Assembly: GCA_001801995.1 (NCBI GenBank) | Contig: MGZB01000055.1 | Span: 187,978 to 251,977, forward strand | Direction of reading: 5' to 3' | DNA length: 64,000 bases | Source of the DNA: Gammaproteobacteria bacterium RIFOXYD12_FULL_61_37 | GTDB taxonomy: Bacteria; Pseudomonadota; Gammaproteobacteria; Chromatiales; Chromatiaceae | Shown here: one piece after another, positions 1 to 8,585 of the stretch | Numbering within the stretch: position 1 is the stretch's first letter | How the letters are laid out: every line of letters starts with the position of its first letter | The notes under the pieces: generated by a model | The model's input: the letters and a program-made list of their open reading frames with translations, nothing else | The model's database searches: none | What the model was told of the DNA's origin: nothing | Translations under genes and position numbers: made by a program

Positions 1-1431
1 GCGGTTGTTGTCCATGGCGTGGGTGACGGTCAGATAACGGGCGACGGCCTCGGCCCGTTCGGCGGAGAGTTCCAGGTTGGCCTGGGGATCGCCCTGGAGC
101 CCGGTGTGGCCCTTGACCAGGATGCGGAAGTTGGGGTAGTGGCGCAGCTTCTCGGCCATGCCGTCCAGGATCAACTTGCCCTCGTAGTCGAGCAGGGCGG
201 AGCCGAGACGGAAGCTGACAGGTTCGATCTTGAGGGTGCCGATCTCCTTCAGCCGTCGCCAGCCTTCCTCGTCCAGGGGCGGGAAGGGGCGGGCGAGGGG
301 ATCGCCATTGGCCGCCTGGCCGGGGCCGCCGGTCTGGCCTTGATAGAGTTCGGCGATGAATTGCCGGTTGGTCAGGCGGTAGGGGTCGCCGTCGGGCAGG
401 GGATTACGGTCGAAATCGCCGTTGGCCCGCAGGATGGCGAGGGCGGAGTTGATGGCGGCGATCAGCCCCTCTTCGCCGCGAAAGCCGCCGGGGGCGGCGC
501 CGAACCAGCCGGCGCCGTTCTCGTTCAGGGTCGCCCAGGAGACCCCGCGCAGCATGGCCTCCACCGGGGTCCCGGCGAGGCCGGTCTTGGCCTTCACCTC
601 GTCGCGCAACTCGTTGGGGTGGTCGTGATACCAGCGCAGGGTCGCGAAGTATTCCTTGAGCAGCAGGGCGACCAGGGCCGGGTTCTCGCGGGAGAAACGG
701 CGCTCCACCAGCAGGACATCCACGATCAGCTTGTCCGTGTCCTCGGTGCCGATCAGCTTGCCGAGGGTCGGTTCGGCCAAGGCCCGCGACACGTCGGGCT
801 CCCAGAGCGCCGCCGCGTCCACCTTGCCCGCCAGGAGCTGGGCCAGGGCGGCGCTGGAGCCGTCCGTCTTGACCGCCCAGCCGCCCTTGTTTTCGCGGAA
901 GAGACCCAGGTCGAAGTGTTCGCTGACGGATTTGAGCAGGTGCTCGCTGGGCGACTGGGGGGTGTAGGCGATGCGCAGGTCGCGGTGTTCTCGGAGGGCG
1001 TTGAGGTTGGGGAGCGCCGCGCGGTTGGCGACCAGGGCGTCGCCTCCCTTGGATTCGTCGATCACGGCGACGATGGCGCCGGGAAAGTCCTGGGCGGCGC
1101 CGTTCAGCAGATAGGAATCGACGGTCGCCACGGCGAAGGGGATCTCGCCGGACTTGAGCCGCTTGAAGCGCCCGGCATAGTCGGCGTTGTCGTCCTGGCA
1201 GCTCAGGGCATAGCCCGCCTGGCGCATGCGCCGGGCCATCTCCGGGGAGCAGAGGGGGAAGTAGCCGATCCAGTTGTCCACCCCGATCTTGATACTGCCC
1301 TTCACCGCCGAGGCGTCGGAGGTGGTCTTCTGCAACTGGTCCTTGAGCAGGGGCAGGGCGAACTTGGTCCCCACGATGGCAGCGGCCCCCAGCAACAGGA
1401 TCAGGAGAAAGGCCTTGAGGTGTCCGGTCAT
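1..1431 (-). CDS. Substrate-binding/OmpA fusion protein, partial (C-terminus beyond left edge)
   Basis: The reading frame is open from a start at 1431 to the window edge, about 477 codons, so the C-terminus is missing. An N-terminal hydrophobic segment (about residues 6-25, FLLILLLGAAAIVG) is an uncleaved anchor or signal. Residues about 45-330 resemble the periplasmic solute-binding fold of the NMT1/taurine type (IKIGVDNWIGYFPLC near the start, then AALWEPDV). From about residue 405 an OmpA-like peptidoglycan-binding domain begins (LVKGHTG, LSAERAEAVARYL). Its ATGA start overlaps the stop of the VWA gene, so the two are probably translationally coupled. It is a paralogue-like counterpart of the gene at 2326-4050. 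The ligand is unknown and no ABC permease or ATPase is visible in the window. Confidence 0.8.
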   Translation of the reverse strand, partial: MTGHLKAFLLILLLGAAAIVGTKFALPLLKDQLQKTTSDASAVKGSIKIGVDNWIGYFPLCSPEMARRMRQAGYALSCQDDNADYAGRFKRLKSGEIPFAVATVDSYLLNGAAQDFPGAIVAVIDESKGGDALVANRAALPNLNALREHRDLRIAYTPQSPSEHLLKSVSEHFDLGLFRENKGGWAVKTDGSSAALAQLLAGKVDAAALWEPDVSRALAEPTLGKLIGTEDTDKLIVDVLLVERRFSRENPALVALLLKEYFATLRWYHDHPNELRDEVKAKTGLAGTPVEAMLRGVSWATLNENGAGWFGAAPGGFRGEEGLIAAINSALAILRANGDFDRNPLPDGDPYRLTNRQFIAELYQGQTGGPGQAANGDPLARPFPPLDEEGWRRLKEIGTLKIEPVSFRLGSALLDYEGKLILDGMAEKLRHYPNFRILVKGHTGLQGDPQANLELSAERAEAVARYLTVTHAMDNNR

Positions 1432-2312
1432 GGTTGTTGTCTGAATTGGGCCACGTCGAAGGCGGGGGACTCGGCCAGGACGGTCTCCAGCCCCCGGGCC
1501 AGTTCCTCGGGGTTGTTGGCGGAGCGGTAGTAGCTTTGACCGGGCTGGTTCAGGGCATGGTCCTCGCCGATGCAGAAGCCGATGGTGTGCAGCACCACGG
1601 GGGATTCGGCGAGGATGGCCTGGACGATGGGGGTCGGGTCCTGGCCTTGGCTGGCCATGCCGTCGGTGATGACGACCAGGTGGTATTCACCGTAGCCCTG
1701 CTGGCGCTCGGCCTGTTGCGTCAATTGCCGGTAGGCGAACTGGATGGCGCTGTAGAGGGGTGTGCTGCCGCCGGGGGTGATGGCGTTCAGGGCATCGAGC
1801 GTCTTGTTTTGGTTGGGTCCCAGGGAGATCAGCTCGCGGATCTCGCCGCTGTTGAACAGGCCCAGGCCGAAGTTGGCCTCAGCAGGGACGGAACGGGCGA
1901 AGGCCGCCAGGGCCTCGATGGCGGCCTCATGTTTGGTGCGGCCCTCGGCGCAATGCCGCTCGCTCATGCTGCCGGAACCGTCCAGGACCAGGTAGTAGTT
2001 GGCCGCCAGGAGTTCCTTCGGCGTCGCTCCCGGCATCCTGCCTTCCGCGACACTAGTACCTCCCTGTACGTCGCCGGTCAGGGCCTTGCCGGTGTCCCGC
2101 GCCGGGGGCCAGGTGTTGCGCGCGCTCTCCAGGGCATAGCCGGAGCGGGGTGTGGCCGGAGGGGCGATCTCTGCCGGGGAAGGAGGCTGCGGCGTTGGCA
2201 AATTCCCCTCCTCGCTGAAGATGTAGTAGGCCACCGCCGCTGCAATGAGTATCCAGGTCCAGCCGCCACCACCTTTACGGACGGACGGGGCCGATTGGCG
2301 AAATCTGCTCAT
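1428..2312 (-). CDS. Membrane-anchored von Willebrand factor A (VWA) domain protein
   Basis: The product is 294 residues. A single transmembrane helix lies at about residues 18-33 (WTWILIAAAVAYYIF), followed by a Pro-rich linker to about residue 60 and a VWA domain from about 105. The metal-ion-dependent adhesion site is complete: DGSGS at 111-115, the threonine of GGSTPLYSAI, and the aspartate of ITDGM. VWA domains bind protein partners through this metal site. Here the domain is predicted to face the periplasm, between two substrate-binding/OmpA proteins in one operon (stop of the upstream gene at 2326, ATGA overlap with the downstream gene). The AAA+ ATPase encoded divergently at 4172 recalls MoxR-VWA pairs, although that ATPase is not MoxR. 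The function is not known. Confidence 0.85.
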   Translation of the reverse strand: MSRFRQSAPSVRKGGGGWTWILIAAAVAYYIFSEEGNLPTPQPPSPAEIAPPATPRSGYALESARNTWPPARDTGKALTGDVQGGTSVAEGRMPGATPKELLAANYYLVLDGSGSMSERHCAEGRTKHEAAIEALAAFARSVPAEANFGLGLFNSGEIRELISLGPNQNKTLDALNAITPGGSTPLYSAIQFAYRQLTQQAERQQGYGEYHLVVITDGMASQGQDPTPIVQAILAESPVVLHTIGFCIGEDHALNQPGQSYYRSANNPEELARGLETVLAESPAFDVAQFRQQP

Positions 2313-2325
2313 GGGTGCTTCCTAC

Positions 2326-4050
2326 CTACAGGGGCTTGAACACAGAGGACTCGGCCTCGACCTGCAACACGCGGAATTCGACCCGCATGTTGTCGTGCCA
2401 CTCCCGTTCCGTCTTGGGGGCGCAGGGCTCGTTGCCGCAGAGGCCGCTCTTGGGCTTGGCGATGCCGTGGCCCACCACGGCGAATTGGGTGGCATCCAGG
2501 GTGAGGCCCTTGCCCTGGGCGAACGCGATCAGGCTGTCGCGCACGGCGACGGCGCGGGAGAGGCTGAGGTTCTTGGCCGATTGCTTGATGCGGCCCAACA
2601 CCACCTCGGGCTGGCCCTCCTTCAGCTTTTGCAGGTAGCCCAGGGGGTCGCTGTGGCCCTCCACGGTGATGAGGGCGCCGCCGTAGGTGGAGGCGTACTC
2701 GATGACCTTGTCGAACGACTCCTGGTAGAGATCGGCGGAAAACTGGTTCTGGTTGGGCTTGAAGAAGATCTCGAAGGAGAACAGCTCGCCCTCGCCCAGG
2801 GTGCCCTGGCGCTGCTTGCGGGCCACCACGGCGGCCACCTGCTCCTGGTCGAACCGGCTGGCCTGGGGGCCGGTCTCGGCCTTGAGGCCGGCGCGGAGCT
2901 GCAGATAGTCCCATTCGGCGCTGGCCAGCGGGGTCCGCTGGCCCAGCAGGCCCAGGCCGATGAAGGCCTCCTGCGTCTCCTTGGCCAGACGGCCGATGGA
3001 GCGGGGGAATTCGGGATTGGTGAAGAAATCCAGGTTGCCGCGCCAGCCGGCGAATTCCGCGTCAGCGTAGAGCCCTTCCAGATCGGCGACGGCCTGGGGG
3101 CTGTCCAGCAGGATCTCGGCGGCGGCCGTGGTCAGGGCGCGATATTCGGCGGCGCGGGCGGCCTTGTCCCGCGCGAGCTGCTGCAACCGCTCCTGTCCCT
3201 GGAGCAGGCCCTGCACGAAGGCCTGGACCTGGGGGCGGTTCTTGTTCAGGTAGTCGCTACGCACGGCGTAGACATCGGCGATGATACGGTTGGCCGTGCG
3301 GGTGGAAAGCAGAATCCGCGCCCCCTTCACCGAACCCTCCGCGCCCGTGCCCATTGTTCCGCCCGAGGTCAGCACCGTGGCGTCGGGGATGATGGCGAAG
3401 GCCGCGTCGATGTCGGGCTGCTGAAAGGCCGCCGCCGGGCTGTTCTCCGTGCCGGTCAGGTCCGGCAGCCAGCGCAGCTTCACATCGCGGGGCGAGAGCC
3501 CGGCGTCGGCCAGGATCTTGGTCAGATAGTCCACGTGGGGGCCGTAGGCCTGGAGGGCGATGGTCTTGCCCCGCAGATCCTTGGCCGCGTGGATGCCCGG
3601 CTTCACCACCAGGGCATCGCCCCCCGCCGACCAGGTCATCTGGTAGATGACCACCGGCTTGGTGCGGGGGTCGCGGGAGAGTGCCTCGGCCGCCAGGTTG
3701 ATCATCCCCAGGGTCCCGCGCAGATAGGGCGAACTGCCCTCCAGATAGGCCTTCAACTGCTCGGAAAAGACATCCTTGCGCACCAGCTCAAGATCCAGGC
3801 CCAGGGCGTCGAAGGGGCTGCCCGCCTTGGTCCGGCGGCCGTCGCCGTTGGCATGGAGGGTGGCGATGTCCCCGCCCCAGGTGATGATCGGGACCCGTAG
3901 CGGGCGCTGCGTCTTCACCTCTTGGACCGGCACCCCCGCCAGCACCTGGGCGAAGGGCGGCGACTCCACGTAACCCGGCGCCGCCAGGGCCTGGGAGAGG
4001 CCGGCAAGAAAGAGACAGAACCACAGAAAACCTGATGCGATGCGAGACAT
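2326..4050 (-). CDS. Periplasmic substrate-binding protein fused to OmpA domain
   Basis: I start this gene at ATG 4050 rather than the upstream ATG at 4080, because translation from 4050 gives a clean signal peptide (MSRIASGFLWFCLFLAGLSQ, then ALAAP). The mature protein has a two-lobed substrate-binding domain of the ABC nitrate/sulfonate or phosphate type to about residue 400 (PVVIYQMTWSAGGDALVV, DLRGKTIALQAYGP). A C-terminal OmpA domain follows from about 430 (TVEGHSDPLGY, LSLSRAVAVRDSL, ending NMRVEFRV), which should hold the protein on peptidoglycan. Such fusions are annotated in other proteobacteria as phosphate substrate-binding/OmpA family proteins, but neither transport partners nor a ligand can be seen. 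It is the first gene of the minus-strand operon with the VWA and second fusion genes. Confidence 0.85.
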   Translation of the reverse strand: MSRIASGFLWFCLFLAGLSQALAAPGYVESPPFAQVLAGVPVQEVKTQRPLRVPIITWGGDIATLHANGDGRRTKAGSPFDALGLDLELVRKDVFSEQLKAYLEGSSPYLRGTLGMINLAAEALSRDPRTKPVVIYQMTWSAGGDALVVKPGIHAAKDLRGKTIALQAYGPHVDYLTKILADAGLSPRDVKLRWLPDLTGTENSPAAAFQQPDIDAAFAIIPDATVLTSGGTMGTGAEGSVKGARILLSTRTANRIIADVYAVRSDYLNKNRPQVQAFVQGLLQGQERLQQLARDKAARAAEYRALTTAAAEILLDSPQAVADLEGLYADAEFAGWRGNLDFFTNPEFPRSIGRLAKETQEAFIGLGLLGQRTPLASAEWDYLQLRAGLKAETGPQASRFDQEQVAAVVARKQRQGTLGEGELFSFEIFFKPNQNQFSADLYQESFDKVIEYASTYGGALITVEGHSDPLGYLQKLKEGQPEVVLGRIKQSAKNLSLSRAVAVRDSLIAFAQGKGLTLDATQFAVVGHGIAKPKSGLCGNEPCAPKTEREWHDNMRVEFRVLQVEAESSVFKPL

Positions 4051-4171
4051 CCCCTCGTCCTCCAAAAAAAGCCCTTTCAATCATAGCTCACCGGGGGAGA
4101 ACCCATTTCAAAATGCGCTATTGTTCCAGTTCCCCGCTTCGAAGCCAGAGTAACCAACCGAGACACCTCTC

Positions 4172-5644
4172 ATGAATGACCTCAAAGATCTGGAAACCCT
4201 CGTCGAGTCCGGTACCCCCATCGTTCTCATCGAGACCAACGAGGAGGGGCGGGTGGAAGAGCTGTTCCGGCGGCTTTCGACGCGGATGGGCAGACCCCTG
4301 TTCCGCTGGTCCATCGCGACCGGCCTCGTCCGGCTGGATATTCCGGCGGTTGGCGGGGCGGGCGGGCAGGGGGCCGCCGAGGTGCTCGCCCGGATCATGG
4401 CGACGGCGGAGCCGGGGCTCTATCTGTTGTTCGATATCCATCACTGGATCGACGATCCCCTGACCCTGCGCGCCTTGCGCGAGCTGGGCCAGAATCACTC
4501 GCGTGTGGCCCATACGCTGGTCCTGGTGGCCCCGGAGTTGGCGATCCCGCCGGAACTCAGGTCCCTGGCGGCGCGGTTCGAGCTGACCCTGCCGGCGCGG
4601 GAGCAACTGGAGCAGTTGATCCAGGAGGAGAGCGCGGCCTGGGGCCAGCGCAACCGGCGGTCGGTCAAGGCCAGCGCCAAGGCGATCGATGCCCTGGTCC
4701 GCAATCTGCTGGGGATGACCCTGCTCGACGCGCGCCGTCTGATCCGGACCGCCATCCAGGACGACGGCCTGCTGACCGAGGGGGATCTGGGGGCGATCAA
4801 GCAGGCCAAATACCAGTTGCTGGACCTGGGCGGGGTGCTCTCCTACGAGATGGATACCACCAAGTTCGGCGAGGTGGCAGGGCTGGAGCGGCTGAAGTCC
4901 TGGCTGGAGGCGCGGCGGTCGGTGTTCCTCTCCGACGATGCCCCAGCCGGGCTCGATCCGCCCAAGGGAATTCTGCTGCTGGGGGTCCAGGGCGGGGGCA
5001 AGAGCCTGGCGGCCAAGTCGGTGGCGGGGGGCTGGGGCCTGCCGCTGCTGCGGCTCGACTTCGGCACCCTCTACAACAAGTATTACGGGGAGACCGAACG
5101 CAACCTGCGCGAGTCCCTCAAGACCGCCGCGGCCATGGCCCCCTGCGTCCTCTGGATCGACGAGATCGAGAAGGGGCTGGCCACCGATGACGAGGGCGGG
5201 CCGTCCCGGCGCATCCTGGGCACCCTCCTGACCTGGATGGCGGAACGGAAGGAAAAGGTCTTCCTGGTGGCGACCGCCAACGACATCGAATCCCTGCCGC
5301 CGGAGCTGCTGCGCAAGGGCCGCTTCGACGAGATCTTCTTCGTCGATCTGCCCAAGGCCCCGGCGCGGGCCGCCGTGTTCGAGATCCACCTCAAGAAGCG
5401 ATCCCAGGACCCGGCGGGCTTCGATCTCCCCGCCCTGGCCGAGGCCTCCGAGGGCTTCACCGGCGCGGAGATCGAACAGGCCGTGGTGGCCGCCCTCTAT
5501 GCCGCCCACGCAGGCGGAGAGGCCCTGACCACCGATCAGATACGGACCGAACTGAAAAACACCCGCCCCCTCTCGGTCCTCATGGCCGAGAAGATCGCCT
5601 ATCTGCGTGCCTGGGCGGCAGAACGGACGGTTTCGGCCGATTGA
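4172..5644 (+). CDS. Ycf46-like AAA+ ATPase
   Basis: This 490-residue protein has a poorly conserved N-terminal half followed by a classical AAA+ module. Walker A is GVQGGGKS (about 270-277) preceded by PPKGILLL, Walker B is LWIDEIE (about 326-332), sensor 1 is VATAND (about 365), and an arginine-finger type segment RKGRFDE lies at about 380. A C-terminal lid with EGFTGAEIEQAV follows. The length, the layout and the phrase RLDFGTLYNKYYGETERN fit the Ycf46 family of cyanobacteria and proteobacteria rather than FtsH, since there is no transmembrane segment or zinc protease domain. It is divergent from the VWA and substrate-binding/OmpA operon, separated by a short shared promoter region, and is its most likely functional partner. 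The substrate is unknown. Confidence 0.85.
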   Translation: MNDLKDLETLVESGTPIVLIETNEEGRVEELFRRLSTRMGRPLFRWSIATGLVRLDIPAVGGAGGQGAAEVLARIMATAEPGLYLLFDIHHWIDDPLTLRALRELGQNHSRVAHTLVLVAPELAIPPELRSLAARFELTLPAREQLEQLIQEESAAWGQRNRRSVKASAKAIDALVRNLLGMTLLDARRLIRTAIQDDGLLTEGDLGAIKQAKYQLLDLGGVLSYEMDTTKFGEVAGLERLKSWLEARRSVFLSDDAPAGLDPPKGILLLGVQGGGKSLAAKSVAGGWGLPLLRLDFGTLYNKYYGETERNLRESLKTAAAMAPCVLWIDEIEKGLATDDEGGPSRRILGTLLTWMAERKEKVFLVATANDIESLPPELLRKGRFDEIFFVDLPKAPARAAVFEIHLKKRSQDPAGFDLPALAEASEGFTGAEIEQAVVAALYAAHAGGEALTTDQIRTELKNTRPLSVLMAEKIAYLRAWAAERTVSAD

Positions 5645-5980
5645 AATGCTACTGGAACGCGCTGCTAAAGCTATATATCTCGTTGATAATAGTATCCATT
5701 TGATATATTAATTATCACATTAACCATGCAAATAGCGTTATTAATCATTTAGTTATGCTCAAACATGATCTGGATCAAAGAAGCTGCATCTGTTGGATTG
5801 GTTAAGGCAATAATGGGTATTGATATTAATAAAACACTTGGTTAGGATCTGCCCTCGTTTCCATGATTTCGCAATGGAAATGCCTGATAGATTTACTAGG
5901 AAATACCATCGGCCGGACCGGCCGGGGTAAGTGTTGGACTGGAAGGGCTCGAACTTAAGGTTATTGTGGAGAGGTTCCAT
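5645..5980 (+). promoter_or_regulatory. AT-rich upstream region of the rTCA/electron-transfer operon
   Basis: About 335 bp without a convincing gene, much richer in A+T than its surroundings in the first 200 bp. It holds the FNR-like box at 5765-5778, possible -10 elements near 5801-5814, and a GC inverted repeat GGCCGGACCGGCC at about 5911-5923 that could be an operator or part of the leader. A strong ribosome-binding site (GGAGAGG, 5968-5974) precedes the first ATG at 5981. Confidence 0.55.
5765..5778 (+). promoter_or_regulatory. FNR/ANR-like binding site
   Basis: The sequence ATGATCTGGATCAA matches the FNR consensus TTGATnnnnATCAA at 9 of 10 defined positions. It lies about 210 bp upstream of the first gene of the anaerobic-type operon. 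A weak -10 candidate about 30 bp downstream would place the site near -41 to -48, as in class II activation. This is a motif match only. Confidence 0.45.
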
Positions 5981-6712
5981 ATGGGCGGTGTGCGGCAGAC
6001 AGAAACCGAGGGCGGCAAGGCTGACAATCAAGGTCAGCCGCAGGCACGCACGGTGACCATTTCCATCATGGGCAAACGCGCCCAGGTCCCGGAGGATGCC
6101 ACCATCATGCGGGCCATCGAACACACCGGCCAGCAGATCATCCGTGGCGCGGGTTGCCGCGAGGGCTTCTGTGGGGCCTGTGGCACCATCTACCGTATGC
6201 CCGGCGACTACCGGATTCACACCGGACTCGCCTGCACGACCATGGTCAAGGAGGGGATGGCCCTCGCCCAAGTCCCCTATGTACCCATGGAGAAGGCCGT
6301 CTATGATCTGGAGGCGCTTACTCCCGACGTCGATACCATCAAGCGGCTCTATCCGTCCATTTTCCGTTGCGTTGCCTGTGGCACCTGCACCAAGGCCTGC
6401 CCGCAGGGGCTTCAGGTCATGGACTATGTCCAGGCGGCCAAACGCGGCGATATCGCCGATCTTATGGAACTCTCCTTCGACTGCGTCGCCTGCGGCCTCT
6501 GCGCCCTGCGTTGCCCGGCCGAGATCGTCCAGCACAAGGTCGGCATCCTCGGCAAGCGTCTTTATGGGCGCTACCTCCGCAAGGAGAGCAAGGAACTCGA
6601 CGCCCGCCTCCAAGAGGTCAAGGATCGCAAGTTCGATAGCGAATATGCCGAACTCATGTCCCTTGGCCGGGAGGCCCTCAGTGAGCGCTATTACGCGCGG
6701 GACAGCGAGTAA
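5981..6712 (+). CDS. Fumarate reductase/thiol:fumarate reductase-like iron-sulfur subunit
   Basis: I take ATG 5981 as the start because GGAGAGG lies 6 nt upstream; an in-frame GTG at 5966 would overlap that site. The 243-residue product has a plant-type [2Fe-2S] domain with Cys59, Cys64, Cys67 and Cys85 (CREGFCGAC), then two CxxCxxCxxxCP clusters (Cys130-140, CVACGTCTKACP; Cys168-178, CVACGLCALRCP). This is the layout of FrdB/SdhB and of the N-terminal half of methanogen TfrB. It should pass electrons from the neighbouring HdrBC/HdrA proteins to the FAD subunit at 6804. No membrane-anchor subunits (FrdC/FrdD) are present in the operon, so the enzyme is probably soluble. It is the first gene of the 13-kb operon. 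Confidence 0.85.
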   Translation: MGGVRQTETEGGKADNQGQPQARTVTISIMGKRAQVPEDATIMRAIEHTGQQIIRGAGCREGFCGACGTIYRMPGDYRIHTGLACTTMVKEGMALAQVPYVPMEKAVYDLEALTPDVDTIKRLYPSIFRCVACGTCTKACPQGLQVMDYVQAAKRGDIADLMELSFDCVACGLCALRCPAEIVQHKVGILGKRLYGRYLRKESKELDARLQEVKDRKFDSEYAELMSLGREALSERYYARDSE

Positions 6713-6803
6713 CAGACTTCCCGGCGAAATTCGGGCAGCAAAAACAACACCACTTTCGGGGCGCCGGTCGTATCGGCAGCGAGCCGCTTTCGGAGAATGA
6801 CGA

Positions 6804-8531
6804 ATGTATCCTGATTATTTGAAAGGTTTGCTTGAGAAGGTAGAACAGACCCGGCCCAAAAGGCTGGAGCTCGCCAAGACCGGCAAGCCGGTCTATCCGC
6901 CCATGAACGCGGCGGAGCGTGAGGATGTGCTCTCCAAGTTCCATCCTGACTCCGCGGCCGACGCCCGCCGCGCGGTCCGCATCGGTCCCAACCGGGGCGA
7001 GAGTCTCACGACCGAGATATCGGAACTCCTGGAAGCACACTCCATGATCGATCCGGTGCGGATGGAACCCCATCTGCGCAAGCCCGATTACGAGACCGAC
7101 CTGCTGATCATCGGCGGCGGCGGCGCGGGCTGCTGGGCCTCCATCGCTGCCATGAAGAATGGCGTCAGCTCGATGATCGCCACCAAGCTGCGCATGGGCG
7201 ATGCCAACACCATGATGTCCGAGGGCGGCATGCAGGCGGCGGTCTCCCCCACCGATTCCCCCTCCCGCCACTATCTGGATGCCATCGGCGGCGGCCATTT
7301 CGACAACAAGCCGGAGCTGGTGCGCGCACTGACCGAGGACGGCCCCGATGTCGTCAGGGAGCTGGAGAACCTGGGCGTCATCTGGGACAAGATGGAAGAC
7401 GGTTCGCTACAGGTCCTGCACGGCGGCGGCACCTCGCGCAAGCGCATGGTCTCCTGCCGTGACTACATCGGCGCCATCATCATGCGCACCCTGATGGACG
7501 AGGTGGAGAACCACCCGGACCAGATCAACATCCGCGAATTCGAACCAGCCGTCGAGCTGCTGCTGGACGACAAGGGCCAGTGCGCCGGCGCCATCCTCTA
7601 TGACCTCGACACCGAGCGGTTCCTGGTCGTCAAGGCCAAGGCGACCATCGTCACCACCGGCGGCTTCGGACGTCTCCATATCCGCGGTTTTGCCACCACC
7701 AACCACTACGGCGCGACCGGCGACGGTCTGGTGATGGCCTATCGGGCCGGCGCCAATCTCAAGTTCATGGACTCGGTCCAGTACCACCCCACCGGCGCCG
7801 TCTATCCCGAGCAGATCGCCGGCTTCCTGGTCACCGAAAAGATCCGTGGCGCGGGCGGCCAGCCGCTGAACAAACATGGCGAGCTGTTCGTCTTCCCGCG
7901 CGAACCGCGCGACGTGGAAAGCGCCGCCATCATTCGCGAGTGCGCCACCGACCGTAACAACGGCATTCAGACCGCCGCGGGCCGCACCGGGGTTTGGCTC
8001 GACTCTCCGATCATCGACCAGATCCACGGCGAGGGCTATACCCGCCACCAATTCCCCGGCATGTGCCGCGCGTTCGATCGCTATGGCATCGATATCGTCA
8101 AACAGCCGATGCTGATCTACCCCTCGCTGCACTACCAGAACGGCGGCATCGAGATCAATGATCGTTGCGAGACCAACATCCCCGGACTCTTCGTCGCCGG
8201 TGAGGCCTCCGGCGGTGTCCATGGCCGCAACCGTCTGATGGGTAACTCGGTACTCGACTACAACGTCTTTGGCCGCCGCGCCGGCAAGTACGCGAGCGAA
8301 TACGCCAAGAATGTGAAGCTGGGCAATCTGACCCTGAACCATGTGACGGCCTACGCCAAAGAGATCGCGGACCAGGGCATCGAGACCGATCTGATCACGC
8401 CCATGATCCTGCCCTCTTACGCCCCCGAGGACGTCAAGCTCCAGCAGTTGGCCCGTCTCGGCAATGTCCCGGCGCGCCACTCCATGCTGCGTAGCCGTAT
8501 CGGGCAGGGCGAGGGGAAGAAGGCCTGTTAG
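6804..8531 (+). CDS. FrdA/TfrA-like fumarate reductase flavoprotein
   Basis: The 575-residue flavoprotein has a Rossmann FAD motif (IIGGGGAG, about 102-109) and the substrate signatures of the succinate dehydrogenase/fumarate reductase family: QYHPTGA, TEKIRGAGG, HYQNGGI and HGRNRLMGNS, which together carry the histidines and arginines that bind the dicarboxylate. At the place where membrane FrdA/SdhA have the histidine that binds FAD covalently (SHTVAA-type motif), this protein has Asn135 (DANTMMSEGG), so FAD is probably non-covalent. From memory, that is the case in the methanogen thiol:fumarate reductase TfrA. An N-terminal extension of about 95 residues precedes the FAD domain. In the rTCA direction it would reduce fumarate to succinate. 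Confidence 0.85.
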   Translation: MYPDYLKGLLEKVEQTRPKRLELAKTGKPVYPPMNAAEREDVLSKFHPDSAADARRAVRIGPNRGESLTTEISELLEAHSMIDPVRMEPHLRKPDYETDLLIIGGGGAGCWASIAAMKNGVSSMIATKLRMGDANTMMSEGGMQAAVSPTDSPSRHYLDAIGGGHFDNKPELVRALTEDGPDVVRELENLGVIWDKMEDGSLQVLHGGGTSRKRMVSCRDYIGAIIMRTLMDEVENHPDQINIREFEPAVELLLDDKGQCAGAILYDLDTERFLVVKAKATIVTTGGFGRLHIRGFATTNHYGATGDGLVMAYRAGANLKFMDSVQYHPTGAVYPEQIAGFLVTEKIRGAGGQPLNKHGELFVFPREPRDVESAAIIRECATDRNNGIQTAAGRTGVWLDSPIIDQIHGEGYTRHQFPGMCRAFDRYGIDIVKQPMLIYPSLHYQNGGIEINDRCETNIPGLFVAGEASGGVHGRNRLMGNSVLDYNVFGRRAGKYASEYAKNVKLGNLTLNHVTAYAKEIADQGIETDLITPMILPSYAPEDVKLQQLARLGNVPARHSMLRSRIGQGEGKKAC

Positions 8532-8585
8532 TGTTAGTGAAGGATTGATCGAGTTCCAGACCACCAGACAGCGAAAGATCAAAAA

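Noticed and set aside
19-1530. A 503-residue plus-strand ORF rich in Gly, Ala and Val.
   Set aside because: It is the antisense shadow of the substrate-binding/OmpA gene, whose minus-strand frame has a signal segment, domains and an ATGA overlap.
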